From Warburgia ugandensis (Eukaryota > Streptophyta > Magnoliopsida > Canellales > Canellaceae), in assembly GCA_035236585.1 (NCBI GenBank), contig CP141132.1, positions 53,385,880 through 53,449,879 of the forward strand: a stretch of DNA of 64,000 nt. The letters run 5' to 3'. Below the pieces are notes generated by a model. The model made no database searches, was not told the DNA's origin, and was given only the letters and a program-made list of their open reading frames with translations. Shown piece by piece: positions 27,409 through 40,180 of the stretch; the stretch's first letter is position 1; each line of letters begins with the position of its first letter. The position numbers and the translations under genes are program-made.

Positions 27409-30400
27409 GTAGGGGATTCAAGAACATAATAATTGACAATGTAATTCCAATACTTCATAATCTCATTATCCTCAAACATACTCTTTACTTTGTAAGTTAT
27501 GTATATCTATATACATACATACATACCCTTCATGGGTAAACCAGTTAAATTCGTGAAAATAGTCAAATATCATTCCCAACTAAATTGATCAATTCTCTTC
27601 ATTTTGAGAATTTAGTATTCTGACTAATCTCATCTTTGGGAATTTCCCTTCTTGGGAAACATTGGTAATATACAATTACCTAGCATTTCATTATGCTATA
27701 ACATAAGGCATTTCACTATGCCTATTCCATATGCATCATAGTGCAAAATAATCAGAAAGGTTGCTATCTTTGCCGATCGATCCGTACTAAGCGCGCTCGG
27801 ATAAGCGCCTGTTCACCACCGATACCACGGTGGAAAATATTATGTCACTGCCCGTATGGGGGGCAAGACTTTCACGGTGGTGGCCTTCCCATAATTGCCA
27901 CCACCCGACTTTTAGCCTCTCATTGGGCAAGGTATCATCATATCATCAAATTTCAAGGAGCGGGTGGCCAAACCCTCATAACTCCTCTAGCAATAGCATC
28001 CCCTAGGCTCATGCCTATTAAAACAAACTCACAAGCCTCCAAGCTTGTATGTAAAATAGATTCCATATATATCGGACCATACGTCTGTTTACTTAGGGCT
28101 GAAATATTTTCTAGTTCCCTATTCACTTATAGTTTAGTCCTTAACCATCTTATAGGTGTTTGGTTGGATCATAAGGTTTTCAAGAGATTTACTACAAGTA
28201 TTATCATTACTCTTGTCAACATAAGATCATGAGTACAATCATGAATATCTCATGTAAATGCATTAATCAAATCCTCCTACCTTTAAGGATTGATCTCTTT
28301 TCCCCAATCTTCCATGATCTTGACCGATGTATGTAATCTGTACATCCATACATATTGTCAATATATAAATTATGAACAATCCTATTGATCACTAGATCTG
28401 ATGTTTAGAATGATCTTTAGATCATTCATATCTAAGTATTTTTCTATCTCTAAGTCTTTGTATGTTCATCTCCTTGATCTTGATCTTTCATAGATCCTTT
28501 GATTGACAATCTACTCATGTTGATAAAGATCAAGGTCCTAGATCTTCTATCATCTAGTTCTTCTTTGATCTAAGTTCAGTTCTTGGATCATCCCTATGGA
28601 GGATGATCTTGGTTTTCTTCCTTGAATCACCTTTGATCAAGGGTTTGGATTATCTAATCTAAATAACTATAACAAGTATACTAAACATACATACTAAGTA
28701 CAATATAGTGTTCTTATCTTTATTGTTCTTGATCATCCAAGATTTAATAGATCTTGTTTGATCATCCTTATCTTACTTACTGTTTTTATTAGGGTTAGGT
28801 AATTTACTAACCTTTTATGCTCTTATGATTATTATTCAACCAGTTAATGTGCATGGTTGAAGGTAGCTTATTCAAGCCTAAATCTAGATTGCTCCTCTTA
28901 TTTCCAATTGGCTAAGGCTTACTAGTTGAATGGGTGAACACAAAGTGGTTACTTCAATCCTCATGTAAGAAGGCGTTTAGACCTCACAAACGTCACCGAA
29001 GGTAGGCGAAGAGCGAGGCTCTATTAGATAACCCCCTTAACCACTATGTTCATCATTCACTAGAATGACCATAGCTCAACCTTTCATAAGGTTCCTATAA
29101 GCATGTTTACTCTAAGTACTCTTTCTAATGGATTTTAATTAAGTCCATGAATATTTATAATGTCATTCATGGGGTTTATTATTCTTTTCCTAATTTGGGC
29201 CAAGGATTTGATAATCCTTATATTGTCCTACTAACTATAGCCCTTACTAATTAAGTCCAAAGTATTTCATTCTTATTTGTGTCATGAAACTCTACTTTCT
29301 CATTAGAATACATTTTTGATGTTTTATGCTCTTTATCTCATAACAAGTAAATCTACTACTAACATTCAACTATAAATGAATTATAAATTTAAAGCATAAA
29401 ACTACTTAATTTAACATTTAATGAAAATGAGGCAAGGTACTTAAATTAAATCTAGCACCTTATGATAAGAATGAACACATATCATACTAAACTCTAAATG
29501 TTATACTAGCATGCTTTATAACATAATAATATAAAATGAAACTAATTATATTTACATTTTTAGAAACCTTTACTTATGATCCAACCATTTGATCTTAGAT
29601 CTTTTCCTTTGATTAAGGACTTTAGTTATATTTAGAGAATTTTCTCTATTAAGGTCAAAAGATCACATTGATCTATTTTTTATCATAATCCATCCATGAT
29701 TTCCTTGGATTTCATCATATAAACATTTATTCTTTCCATCCCAAAGATCGATCACACTTGATCTCATTGATCAAGTGGGTCCCTTTGTATTTGTTTTTGG
29801 GTTTTTCTACCATAAAGGGTAGATCCCTTAATATATCTCATATATATCCAATTTAAACATAGATATAACTTTATTTAAGTATTAGATCGTTATTAAAACA
29901 TGTTTCTAAGATCTGATCATCTCAGATCTTGAAAATCTATGTAATTGGAAACTTAATTCTTAAATACAGAAAGTTTTTATTGAATAACATGTCATTTTTA
30001 TTATTCCATAAGAAAATAGAGGTCTCAAGCTTTCCATAGCTTCTTTCCGATCTCAATTTGGAGTTCAGATGACTCCATTGATCTGAAAGTTCACAGTCCT
30101 TCCTAGGGCCTAGATTTGATCTGGGCCCAAGGAAGGAACGGCCCAGATTAGTCGGGCGGAACGGCAGGCGGAACGAACCGAGCGGAACGAACCGGGGTCG
30201 TCGGGCGCGTCCGCTGGGAAGAAACTCCCAAGCGCGACTGCGGGACGTCCACAGACGCGGACGGGACGAGCGGAACGCCCGTCGCCCGAGCGCCCGCAAA
30301 CTGGGCCGTCTCTGGGCGCGTCCGCTCGTCCTTTTTATGGACGCGCCTCCATTGCGCTTGAACCGACGCCCCACGCATATCGCACGCGCCGTTCCGACGG

Positions 30401-31082
30401 TGCCTCACGCGGGCGTCTTGGGCGTCGTCTGATCTGGAGATCGGACAGTCCCTTCTGGACCGTCCAATCAATCCTCTTGCAATTGAGGGCCCAAAAGGTC
30501 TCTGTGATGAAACTTCTACCCTAGGGGTTTTGGACCCTTCTGGATCGATTGGTACGGTCCATTTCTCATCTGAGCACTCCATCATCCCTAATTAAGGGTT
30601 CTGTTGTTTACTTTATTTTTATCTTTTTATTATCAAAATTAATTACAGTAAAATAAAATTTACATAAAACAATACTAAAAATATATAAAAAGGATTTCCA
30701 CTTACTTGATTGGGGAGAAAACCTGATTTACATGCCCAATTAAAAAAATATACCTTGTTGATGACGATATAGCCTAAAATCCACCTTTCGCGTAAATACC
30801 GTTGTTTGAACCGTTGGATCTTGAAATTCCTTTGGGGGTTTTGTAGAATAGATGTGTTGGGATGTTTTGGACGGTGGAATTGATCAAATTAGATCTAGAA
30901 CAGAGTGCCTAATTGAATTTAGGTCTCTTGTTCTAATCTAAAAAGAAAAACAAATTGGAAAGAGACTTAGCTCTTGGAAATTTTGGGGTTTTGAGAGGGA
31001 TTCTAGATCTAATTTTTTTCAAGGAGATTGAAGATAATTTCGTGGGGATTGTATGAGGATTTTTGGAAGATTTTTGGGGTTG

Positions 31083-31091
31083 TATTTATAG
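31083..31091 (-). promoter_or_regulatory. LTR 2 TATA box
   Basis: CTATAAATA on the minus strand, same place as in LTR 1 and LTR 3. Confidence 0.7.
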
Positions 31092-31686
31092 GCATTTTGG
31101 GTCTTTTTCATGATTATAATATGTTATTTTTTTAATATAAAATGGCATGAAAGTCTTCATGCCTAACTTTTCTTCCCCATGACTAGCTGATCTTTGTTGA
31201 CCCATGTTTCACATGGGCTGCTGATCAAATTGGTTGTTGGGGACGTGGTGGTCCCCATGTGGGCCCCACATGGTGTAAAAAGTCCGTTTTGCCCTTTATG
31301 CATAAAACTTTGGGTTTTATTCCCATGATCTCGGATTTGAGTGTACTTAGTGGCGTTGGATTCGTATTTCTCAATACATTCTAAATTTTGATGTTTCATA
31401 TTTTGATTTTTGGAATATTTTGATTTTTGGGTAAAATTACTATTTTACCCCTTTTGTCCAAAAAATGAAAAACTTAAGGATTTCTCATCCGAATTCGAAA
31501 TTTGTCGTGCTTACAGTCATTTTGAAGGGTTTGCTAAGTTTAATTTCAATTTTACATGTCTTATGATTTGATTATACTTTTATAAAAAGTATATTTTAAA
31601 TAACCCTAATATTTCAGCCCGAAATATCTAAAACTCAAACTTTATTGATTTTTCTCAATCAATTTACAAAAATTGGGGTTATTACA

Positions 31687-31701
31687 ATCTTCCCCCCTTA
31701 C
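31687..31701 (-). promoter_or_regulatory. Polypurine tract, copy 2
   Basis: GTAAGGGGGGAAGAT on the minus strand, directly before the start of LTR 2. Confidence 0.85.
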
Positions 31702-34700
31702 AATAATTTCGTCCTCGAAATTTGTAATACAACTCACATAGGAGTTTTCACAATTCTTGCATAGCCTTACACATGTGGCCTTGCCACTTATGGAAATTCT
31801 ATTTCCTTTCGTCCCTTTTCTATACTACCTTTTTCTCAAAGGTTAAAATGCTCATCCATGACTAACCTTAATAATGCTCTATATAATAAAGCTGGTTATT
31901 GCTAGAATTTCCCAAAAAGATGATTAATAACTCTTATTGAGTTATCCCTGTTTGTTTCAAAAGCTTCCATTTCACTTGATTGGTAATTTTCACCATTCTT
32001 TCCATACTTCACAATTTTCCATTATACCTTCTATTGCTCATCGTCATTCTTTTTCAACTTCTAAAGTTTTGACATAGCTTTCCTACTATGTATTAACATA
32101 TAAAGTTTGGACATAGCTTTCCTACTATGTATAGTCCTTAGACTTCCTATAATACATATTGGTAAGATTCTATAACTTCAACTATTGTTCTTTGTAACAA
32201 CCTTCCAATCTTTGGAAGTAATTTTCTCTTTTCTTATTCTTCCATTATTTGGAAGGGTATACTTTATTTCTTCTTTACAGTTCATACTTCTTTACTATTT
32301 CCTTCTATTGACAACTTCTTATCAAATTCTCCCTTCAATAATAGTTTCCTTGTAATATCTTTCCTCATTTCCATCCATTATTTTTGTAACACCCTTTGAG
32401 TACCATTTTATTCATAATACTTGACTTTTTACATTTTTCCATCCAAGATAGTGTCATTTAACTCTGCATATATATTCTTGATCCTCTTTTGTTATTTCTT
32501 TCTCATAATTAGAACAATATTCAGAACATTCTCACAATCTATGATAATATTTATCTCTTTTCCTCTCATATATATATATGTTTGTATGTCATAGGCTTCA
32601 AAATTTCTAGATTTTGCATTTCCTTATACTTCTTTCAAGTGTACCTCATAGCCTTTATCATATCATACTAACTCTTTATTTGCGATATTCTTGATAATTT
32701 CAATTAAAAGAGTCCATATTGACTTTGTAATCATCCCTTCTTATGTCTTTATAAACACCATAATTTATCAACTAGTCTTTAATTCTCAACAATCTACTAT
32801 CAACTCATTTAGGATTTATGTACCCAATGGCAAATCTTCACTAAAAGAATGTCCTTATGTTATAAAATCAATAAGAGATATATTTCTCTAATTGTCATTG
32901 TCATTTAATATTTCGATCTCATATTCCACCTTTGTTGGGTCAAATTCCATGCTATCCTTAAAATTTATATAACCTAAACTTTGCTTTCTTTAATCACATG
33001 TACACTTATAAGACAAGTTTTGTAAGTGTCTAACATATATGCCCTGAATGCTCTTGATTTCTTGAAATCTCTTTCCATATATCATTACCACTTCATTCAA
33101 TATATTTCATTCTCCTCAAATTCATGAACATCTGTTATCTAACTCATAGAACTTTTAAAATTTGTTTTTGATTTTATACTTTGATGTTGCATTTCCAATT
33201 CCCAATTAATAATAAATTTGAAAATGATCATCCTTATAGAGAAAAAGGATACTTAATTTCCTGAACATCATTTATGCATCCTTATATTGATTCCTCCTTT
33301 TTCTTTTCCTAAAAGAAATTTGTTACTCTCATAATGTAAATTGCTATAATCACTCCATATCCTTAAAAAGTTGTTCTTTCAACTCATTCATATAATTTGA
33401 TGTTCTTTTCCTCAACTATTATAGATATTTTCTCATTCAATCTCATGTAAGATTGAAAATCTTCAAACTATCTTAAAATTTCTAACCACTTATTTCTCCA
33501 ACAATTTGGATTTATATCTCATTCACAATCATCTTTAAACTTAAATTTAACAACCAATATTTGTTTTCATTTCTCATGTTTTATTTCACCTTTCCTTCAA
33601 AAAAATATATTTCCCCTTACTATATTTCTTAAATCTTTCAATATCACCAACTCCATCATGTAATTGGAAGTAGTATCTTTATTCATAGTTAGCTCTTCAT
33701 TTGCCTTGATCAATAAGATGTACTCCTATTCATGATATTCAATGACTATATTTTTCTAATAAATATTTCAGTTTGTTTTCATGTTCCATGACCATGATAA
33801 TCAATGACTTAATCAATGCTAATCAATGATAGTCCCAAAATTATTTTCAATAGCACCAAAGTTATTATATCAATAATTCTTTAATCCTTGAAAATCCTCT
33901 AGTGCTAATTTCCACAATGATTTGTCATACCTTTATAATTTCTAACTTCGGTGATTTCATAATTGTTGTACCATATATAGAGCTATAATTTCTTTGTTAA
34001 CCATATATTCTCATGGTTTAATTGTCTTTCTTAATAAGTTTGGGATCATATTTTTGTCCCTTTAACATTATCTAACTCTCTTTTTCCTTTTCATTTTATT
34101 CTAATATCAAAAATCATCTCTTCATGTTCTAAAATTTGATCATTTCTCCACTAAATCCTTTGCCTCATTAATTTTGGAGAAAAATACTTGCTTAACTCCT
34201 TACTCATATTTATTTCAAACTATTCTCATTTACAAATTTTGCACTTTCTTACCTATCTCCTTAAATTTCTTTCAAGCCATATCCTCTCTATTTTGATGAT
34301 TAATTTCATTTAACTAATTTTCATAATACTATGCATGTAGCAATTCTAATTCCTACATTTATATTTCTTTATATATGTAATGTTAACTTTGAATTTTACA
34401 ATACTTCTAATGTTTTCATCTTTAACACCTATTTCTCATAAATCTCCATTTCATCTTTTCTATAAGGTTAAATTTTTTCCTTTTTTTTTCATCTTCTTTT
34501 CCAATTTATCGTTTTTTCTCTTTATCTCCATTTCTTCACTTAGTAATGGTTATATACATACTTTACTTAATAATGGTTATATACATACTTGTATTAACGT
34601 ACTTTGTATGTTTACTCAGGACTTTAGGTTAGACCTGAACATCATACTTTACATCTATTGTAATGTTTTTCCTATGGATTTCTATATCCTATTATTCCCT

Positions 34701-35134
34701 CTATTGGAATTCTTATTTGCTAAGTAGTATTTCTAGTCCTTTCACTAAGTAATATTGATTTTCCTTTCACTATGTAATATCGACTTATACTATACTATTC
34801 CTTCATTGCACTAACTCTTTCTATATTTATTCTTAATTAATGAGTTTAACTCTTTCTATACTCATCCTTCACAAATGAGTTACTCTTTCTTCACAAATGA
34901 GTCTACTCTTTCCATATTCCTCAAATAATGAGTTTAACTCTTTCCTCACTAATGAGTCAACTCTTTACATCCTCTTCAACAAATGAGGCTACTCTTTCAA
35001 GACTTATCCTTCACTAATGAGTTACCTCCTTTTATACTTATCTCTTAACTAATGAGTTTATCACATAACTCCTTCTCATCAACTGATAACTTATCTCTTA
35101 TTCACTCACTTTAGGTTGAACACGAGCTGCGTAC

Positions 35135-35311
35135 TTGGTATTTCTACAAGGTGATGAACCTTGGGTTTGCTATAGGTGAGGAAGAAGGTTCTTCAACACC
35201 CTTGTCATCATCTCTTGTTATCATCTCTTCCACATTGCTCATTGTTACTCTTTCCATATTGTCAACTGGAGTATTTTGAGTTGCCTATCTTGTGATTCTC
35301 TTTGGTGGCAT
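35135..35311 (-). pseudogene. Vestigial gag start, LARD copy 2
   Basis: Same MPPKRITR start and same stop at codon 9 as copy 1. It differs by a 2-bp deletion near 35150, which further shifts the frame. Not translatable as Gag. Confidence 0.6.
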
Positions 35312-35421
35312 ATGTTCAAAATTTCTATCAATCCTCTATACAACTATTTCTATCTTAATCTAGACATGGATTATAATCTCTCTTTTGGACATATTAGGAT
35401 TGTATTGTGACTGGATGAATG

Positions 35422-35433
35422 GCTCTGATACCA
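35422..35433 (-). promoter_or_regulatory. Primer binding site (tRNA-iMet), copy 2
   Basis: TGGTATCAGAGC on the minus strand, two bases from the end of LTR 3. Confidence 0.93.
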
Positions 35434-35844
35434 ACTGTGACGACCCAGGTTTTTGAAAACATGATTTGTAAAGTATTTTTAAAGGCAGGGCCCTTAAGAG
35501 TGTAAAAAATTTTCGCAAAACAAAACAGCGGAAATTCTTTTCTTTAGAACTTGTTTTGAAAACCCAAGTCACCACTTCATACATAACATAAGTACAATTT
35601 GTGTACAAAATAAAATTCCATTGAAGGAATATACTTTTATTAAATTCCGGATCCATCCAAAGTGGTTCACAAGATCTGACCAAATTTAGTACAATACTTG
35701 TCCAAATTACATAATCCAAAACTCAAGCTCACCATACAATAAAACTCTCAACAAAGAAAAATACATGTCTTCAAGGGTATACCTTGAAGATTATTCTCTT
35801 CAAGTCTTCTATAGTCTTCAGCTCCTAACTCTCCTTCCCTGGAT

Positions 35845-35888
35845 CTGAGATATTGCAACAAGTACAATATCTCAGCAAGCAATGCTTG
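35845..35888 (-). other. Conserved double hairpin, LARD LTR 3
   Basis: 11-bp stem at 35845-35875 followed by CAAGC-AAT-GCTTG at 35876-35888, identical to LTRs 1 and 2. Confidence 0.8.
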
Positions 35889-38800
35889 GTAGGGGATTCA
35901 AGAACATAATAATTGACAATGTAATTCCAATACTTCATAATCTCATTATCCTCAAACATACTCTTTACTTTGTAAGTTATGTATATCTATATACATACAT
36001 ACATACCCTTCATGGGTAAACCAGTTAAATTCGTGAAAATAGTCAAATATCATTCCCAACTAAGCTGATCAATTCTCTTCATTTTGAGAATTTCGTATTA
36101 CAGCTAATCTCATACTGGGAATTTCCCTTCTTGGGAAACATTGGTAATATACAATTACCTAGCATTTCATTATGCTATAACATAAGGCATTTCACTATGC
36201 CTATTCCATATGCATCATAGTGCAAAATAATCAGAAAGGTTGCTATGCTGCAGTCTGATCCGTACTAGCGCGCTCGGATAACTGCCCTGTTCACCACTGA
36301 TACGACGGTGGAAAAATATTATGTCACCGCCCGTATGGGGGGCAAGACTTTCACGGTGGTGGCCTTCCCATAATTGCCACCACCCGACTTTTAGCCTCTC
36401 ATTGGGCAAGGTATCATCATATCATCAAATTTCAAGGAGCGGGTGGCCAAACCCTCATAACTCCTCTAGCAATAGCATCCCCTAGGCTCATGCCTATTAA
36501 AACAAACTCACAAGCCTCCAAGCTTGTATGTAAAATAGATTCCATATATATCGGACCATACGTCTGTTTACTTAGGAGCTGAAATATTTTCTAGTTCCCT
36601 ATTCACTTATAGTTTAGTCCTTAACCATCTTATAGGTGTTTGGTTGGATCATAAGGTTTTCAAGAGATTTACTACAAGTATTATCATTACTCTTGTCAAC
36701 ATAAGATCATGAGTACAATCATGAATATCTCATGTAAATGCATTAATCAAATCCTCCTACCTTTAAGGATTGATCTCTTTTCCCCAATCTTCCATGATCT
36801 TGACCGATGTATGTAATCTGTACATCCATACATATTGTCAATATATAAATTATGAACAATCCTATTGATCACTAGATCTGATGTTTAGAATGATCTTTAG
36901 ATCATTCATATCTAAGTATTTTTCTATCTCTAAGTCTTTGTATGTTCATCTCCTTGATCTTGATCTTTCATAGATCCTTTGATTGACAATCTACTCATGT
37001 TGATAAAGATCAAGGTCCTAGATCTTCTATCATCTAGTTCTTCTTTGATCTAAGTTCAGTTCTTGGATCATCCCTATGGAGGATGATCTTGGTTTTCTTC
37101 CTTGAATCACCTTTGATCAAGGGTTTGGATTATCTAATCTAAATAACTATAACAAGTATACTAAACATACATACTAAGTACAATATAGTGTTCTTATCTT
37201 TATTGTTCTTGATCATCCAAGATTTAATAGATCTTGTTTGATCATCCTTATCTTACTTACTGTTTTTATTAGGGTTAGGTAATTTACTAACCTTTTATGC
37301 TCTTATGATTATTATTCAACCAGTTAATGTGCATGGTTGAAGGTAGCTTATTCAAGCCTAAATCTAGATTGCTCCTCTTATTTCCAATTGGCTAAGGCTT
37401 ACTAGTTGAATGGGTGAACACAAAGTGGTTACTTCAATCCTCATGTAAGAAGGCGTTTAGACCTCACAAACGTCACCAGAAGGTAGGGGAAGAGCGAGGC
37501 TCTATTAGATAACCCCCTTAACCACTATGTTCATCATTCACTAGAATGACCATAGCTCAACCTTTCATAAGGTTCCTATAAGCATGTTTACTCTAAGTAC
37601 TCTTTCTAATGGATTTTAATTAAGTCCATGAATATTTATAATGTCATTCATGGGGTTTATTATTCTTTTCCTAATTTGGGCCAAGGATTTGATAATCCTT
37701 ATATTGTCCTACTAACTATAGCCCTTACTAATTAAGTCCAAAGTATTTCATTCTTATTTGTGTCATGAAACTCTACTTTCTCATTAGAATACATTTTTGA
37801 TGTTTTATGCTCTTTATCTCATAACAAGTAAATCTACTACTAACATTCAACTATAAATGAATTATAAATTTAAAGCATAAAACTACTTAATTTAACATTT
37901 AATGAAAATGAGGCAAGGTACTTAAATTAAATCTAGCACCTTATGATAAGAATGAACACATATCATACTAAACTCTAAATGTTATACTAGCATGCTTTAT
38001 AACATAATAATATAAAATGAAACTAATTATATTTACATTTTTAGAAACCTTTACTTATGATCCAACCATTTGATCTTAGATCTTTTCCTTTGATTAAGGA
38101 CTTTAGTTATATTTAGAGAATTTTCTCTATTAAGGTCAAAAGATCACATTGATCTATTTTTTTTATCATAATCCATCCATGATTTCCTTGGATTTCATCA
38201 TATAAACATTTATTCTTTCCATCCCAAAGATCTGATCACACTTGATCTCATTGATCAAGTGGGTCCCTTTGTATTTGTTTTTGGGTTTTTCTACCATAAA
38301 GGGTAGATCCCTTAATATATCTCATATATATCCAATTTAAACATAGATATAACTTTATTTAAGTATTAGATCGTTATTAAAACATGTTTCTAAGATCTGA
38401 TCATCTCAGATCTTGAAAATCTATGTAATTGGAAACTTAATTCTTAAATACAGAAAGTTTTTATTGAATAACATGTCATTTTTATTATTCCATAAGAAAA
38501 TAGAGGTCTCAAGCTTTCCATAGCTTCTTTCCGATCTCAATTTGGAGTTCAGATGACTCCAGAATTGATCCTGAAAGTTCACAGTCCTTCCTAGGGCCTA
38601 GATTTGATCTGGGCCCAAGGAAGGAACGGCCGCATTAGTCGGGCGGAACGGCAGGCGGAACGAACCGAGCGGAACGAACCGGGGTCGTCGGGCGCGTCCG
38701 CTGGGAAGAAACTCCCAAGCGCGACTGCGGGACGTCCACAGACGCGGACGGGACGAGCGGAACGCCCGTCGTCCGCGCGCCCGCAAACCGGGCTGTCGCT

Positions 38801-39571
38801 GGGCGCGTCCGCTCGTCCTTTTTATGGACGCGCCTCCATTGCGCTTGAACCGACGCCCCACGCATATCGCACGCGCCGTTCCGACGGTGCCTCACGTGGG
38901 CGTCTTGGGCGTCGTCTGATCTGGAGATCGGACGGGTCCCTTCGGGCCGTCCAATCAATCCTCTTGCAATTGAGGGCCCAAAAGGTCTCTGTGATGAAAC
39001 TTCTACCCTAGGGGTTTTGGACCCTTCTGGATCGATTGGTACAGTCAGATTTCTCATCTGAGCACTCCATCATCCCTAATTAAGGGTTCTGTTGTTTACT
39101 TTATTTTTATCTTTTTATTATCAAAATTAATTACAGTAAAATAAAATTTACATAAAACAATACTAAAAATATATAAAAAGGATTTCCACTTACTTGATTG
39201 GGGAGAAAACCTGATTTACATGCCCAATTAAAAAAATATACCTTGTTGATGACGATATAGCCTAAAATCCACCTTTCGCGTAAATACCGTTGTTTGAACC
39301 GTTGGATCTTGAAATTCCTTTGGGGGTTTTGTAGAATAGATGTGTTGGGATGTTTTGGACGGTGGAATTGATCAAATTAGATCTAGAACAGAGTGCCTAA
39401 TTGAATTTAGGTCTCTTGTTCTAATCTAAAAAAGAAAAACAAATTGGAAAGAGACTTAGCTCTTGGAAATTTTGGGGTTTTGAGAGGGATTCTAGATCTA
39501 ATTTTTTTCAAGGAGATTGAAGATAATTTCATGGGGATTGTATGAGGATTTTTGGAAGATTTTTGGGGTTG

Positions 39572-39580
39572 TATTTATAG
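39572..39580 (-). promoter_or_regulatory. LTR 3 TATA box
   Basis: CTATAAATA on the minus strand. As the 5' LTR of the array, this promoter would drive the full transcript. Confidence 0.7.
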
Positions 39581-40175
39581 GCATTTTGGGTCTTTTTCAT
39601 GATTATAAGATGTTATTTTTTTAATATAAAATGGCATGAAAGTCTTCATGCCTAACTTTTCTTCCCCATGACTAGCTGATCTTTGTTGACCCATGTTTCA
39701 CATGGGCTGCTGATCAAATTGGTTGTTGGGGACGTGGTGGTCCCCATGTGGGCCCCACATGGTGTAAAAAGTCCGTTTTGCCCTTTATGCATAAAACTTT
39801 GGGTTTTATTCCCATGATCTCGGATTTGAGTGTACTTAGTGGCGTTGGATTCGTATTTCTCAATACATTCTAAATTTTGATGTTTCATATTTTGATTTTT
39901 GGAATATTTTGATTTTTGGGTAAAATTACTATTTTACCCCTTTTGTCCAAAAAATGAAAAACTTAAGGATTTCTCATCCGAATTCGAAATTTGTCGTGCT
40001 TACAGTCATTTTGAAGGGTTTGCTAAGTTTAATTTCAATTTTACATGTCTTATGATTTGATTATACTTTTATAAAAAGTATATTTTAAATAACCCTAATA
40101 TTTCAGCCCGAAATATCTAAAACTCAAACTTTATTGATTTTTCTCAATCAATTTACAAAAATTGGGGTTATTACA

Positions 40176-40180
40176 GAAAC
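40176..40180. repeat. Right TSD (GAAAC) of the LARD array
   Basis: Perfect match to 18463-18467. Removing the array and one TSD copy rejoins the two pieces of LTR copy B. Confidence 0.9.

Larger units (their letters stand above)
26957..31686 (-). mobile_element. LARD LTR 2 (middle, shared)
   Basis: 4730 bp. It serves as 5' LTR for internal domain 1 and 3' LTR for internal domain 2. It differs from LTR 1 and LTR 3 mostly in small clusters, for example in the CpG block near 30280-30310 and near 30080, where it lacks the AGAATTGATCC form. Confidence 0.9.
31687..35435 (-). mobile_element. LARD internal domain 2
   Basis: Near-identical to internal domain 1, with the same PPT end, repeats, gag stub and PBS. 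Differences are few and partly clustered, for example near 32325 and near 35395, where several adjacent bases differ at once. Confidence 0.88.
18468..40175 (-). mobile_element. Tandem LARD-like array: LTR-int-LTR-int-LTR
   Basis: Three near-identical LTRs (18468-23200, 26957-31686, 35436-40175; 4733, 4730 and 4740 bp) alternate with two near-identical internal domains (23201-26956, 31687-35435; 3756 and 3749 bp). On the minus strand each LTR runs from TGTAATAACCCC to GGTCGTCACA. Each internal domain has a PBS for initiator Met tRNA next to an LTR end and a polypurine tract next to the other, so the element is on the minus strand. One perfect TSD (GAAAC) encloses the whole array. Large LTRs, about 3.5 kb of mostly noncoding internal DNA and no pol match the published LARD class of non-autonomous elements. 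The extra blocks are most simply explained by unequal LTR-LTR recombination after one insertion. Confidence 0.88.
35436..40175 (-). mobile_element. LARD LTR 3 (outer 5' LTR)
   Basis: 4740 bp, ending GGTTATTACA and followed by TSD GAAAC at 40176-40180. It carries a few private changes, such as GACGGGTCCCTTCGGGCC near 38931 and an altered patch near 36245-36310. The TATA box is at 39572-39580. Confidence 0.9.

Noticed and set aside
18468..40175. Direct repeats as a CRISPR array, satellite or segmental gene duplication
   Set aside because: The unit has LTR termini, PBS, PPT and a TSD, so retrotransposon structure explains it fully.
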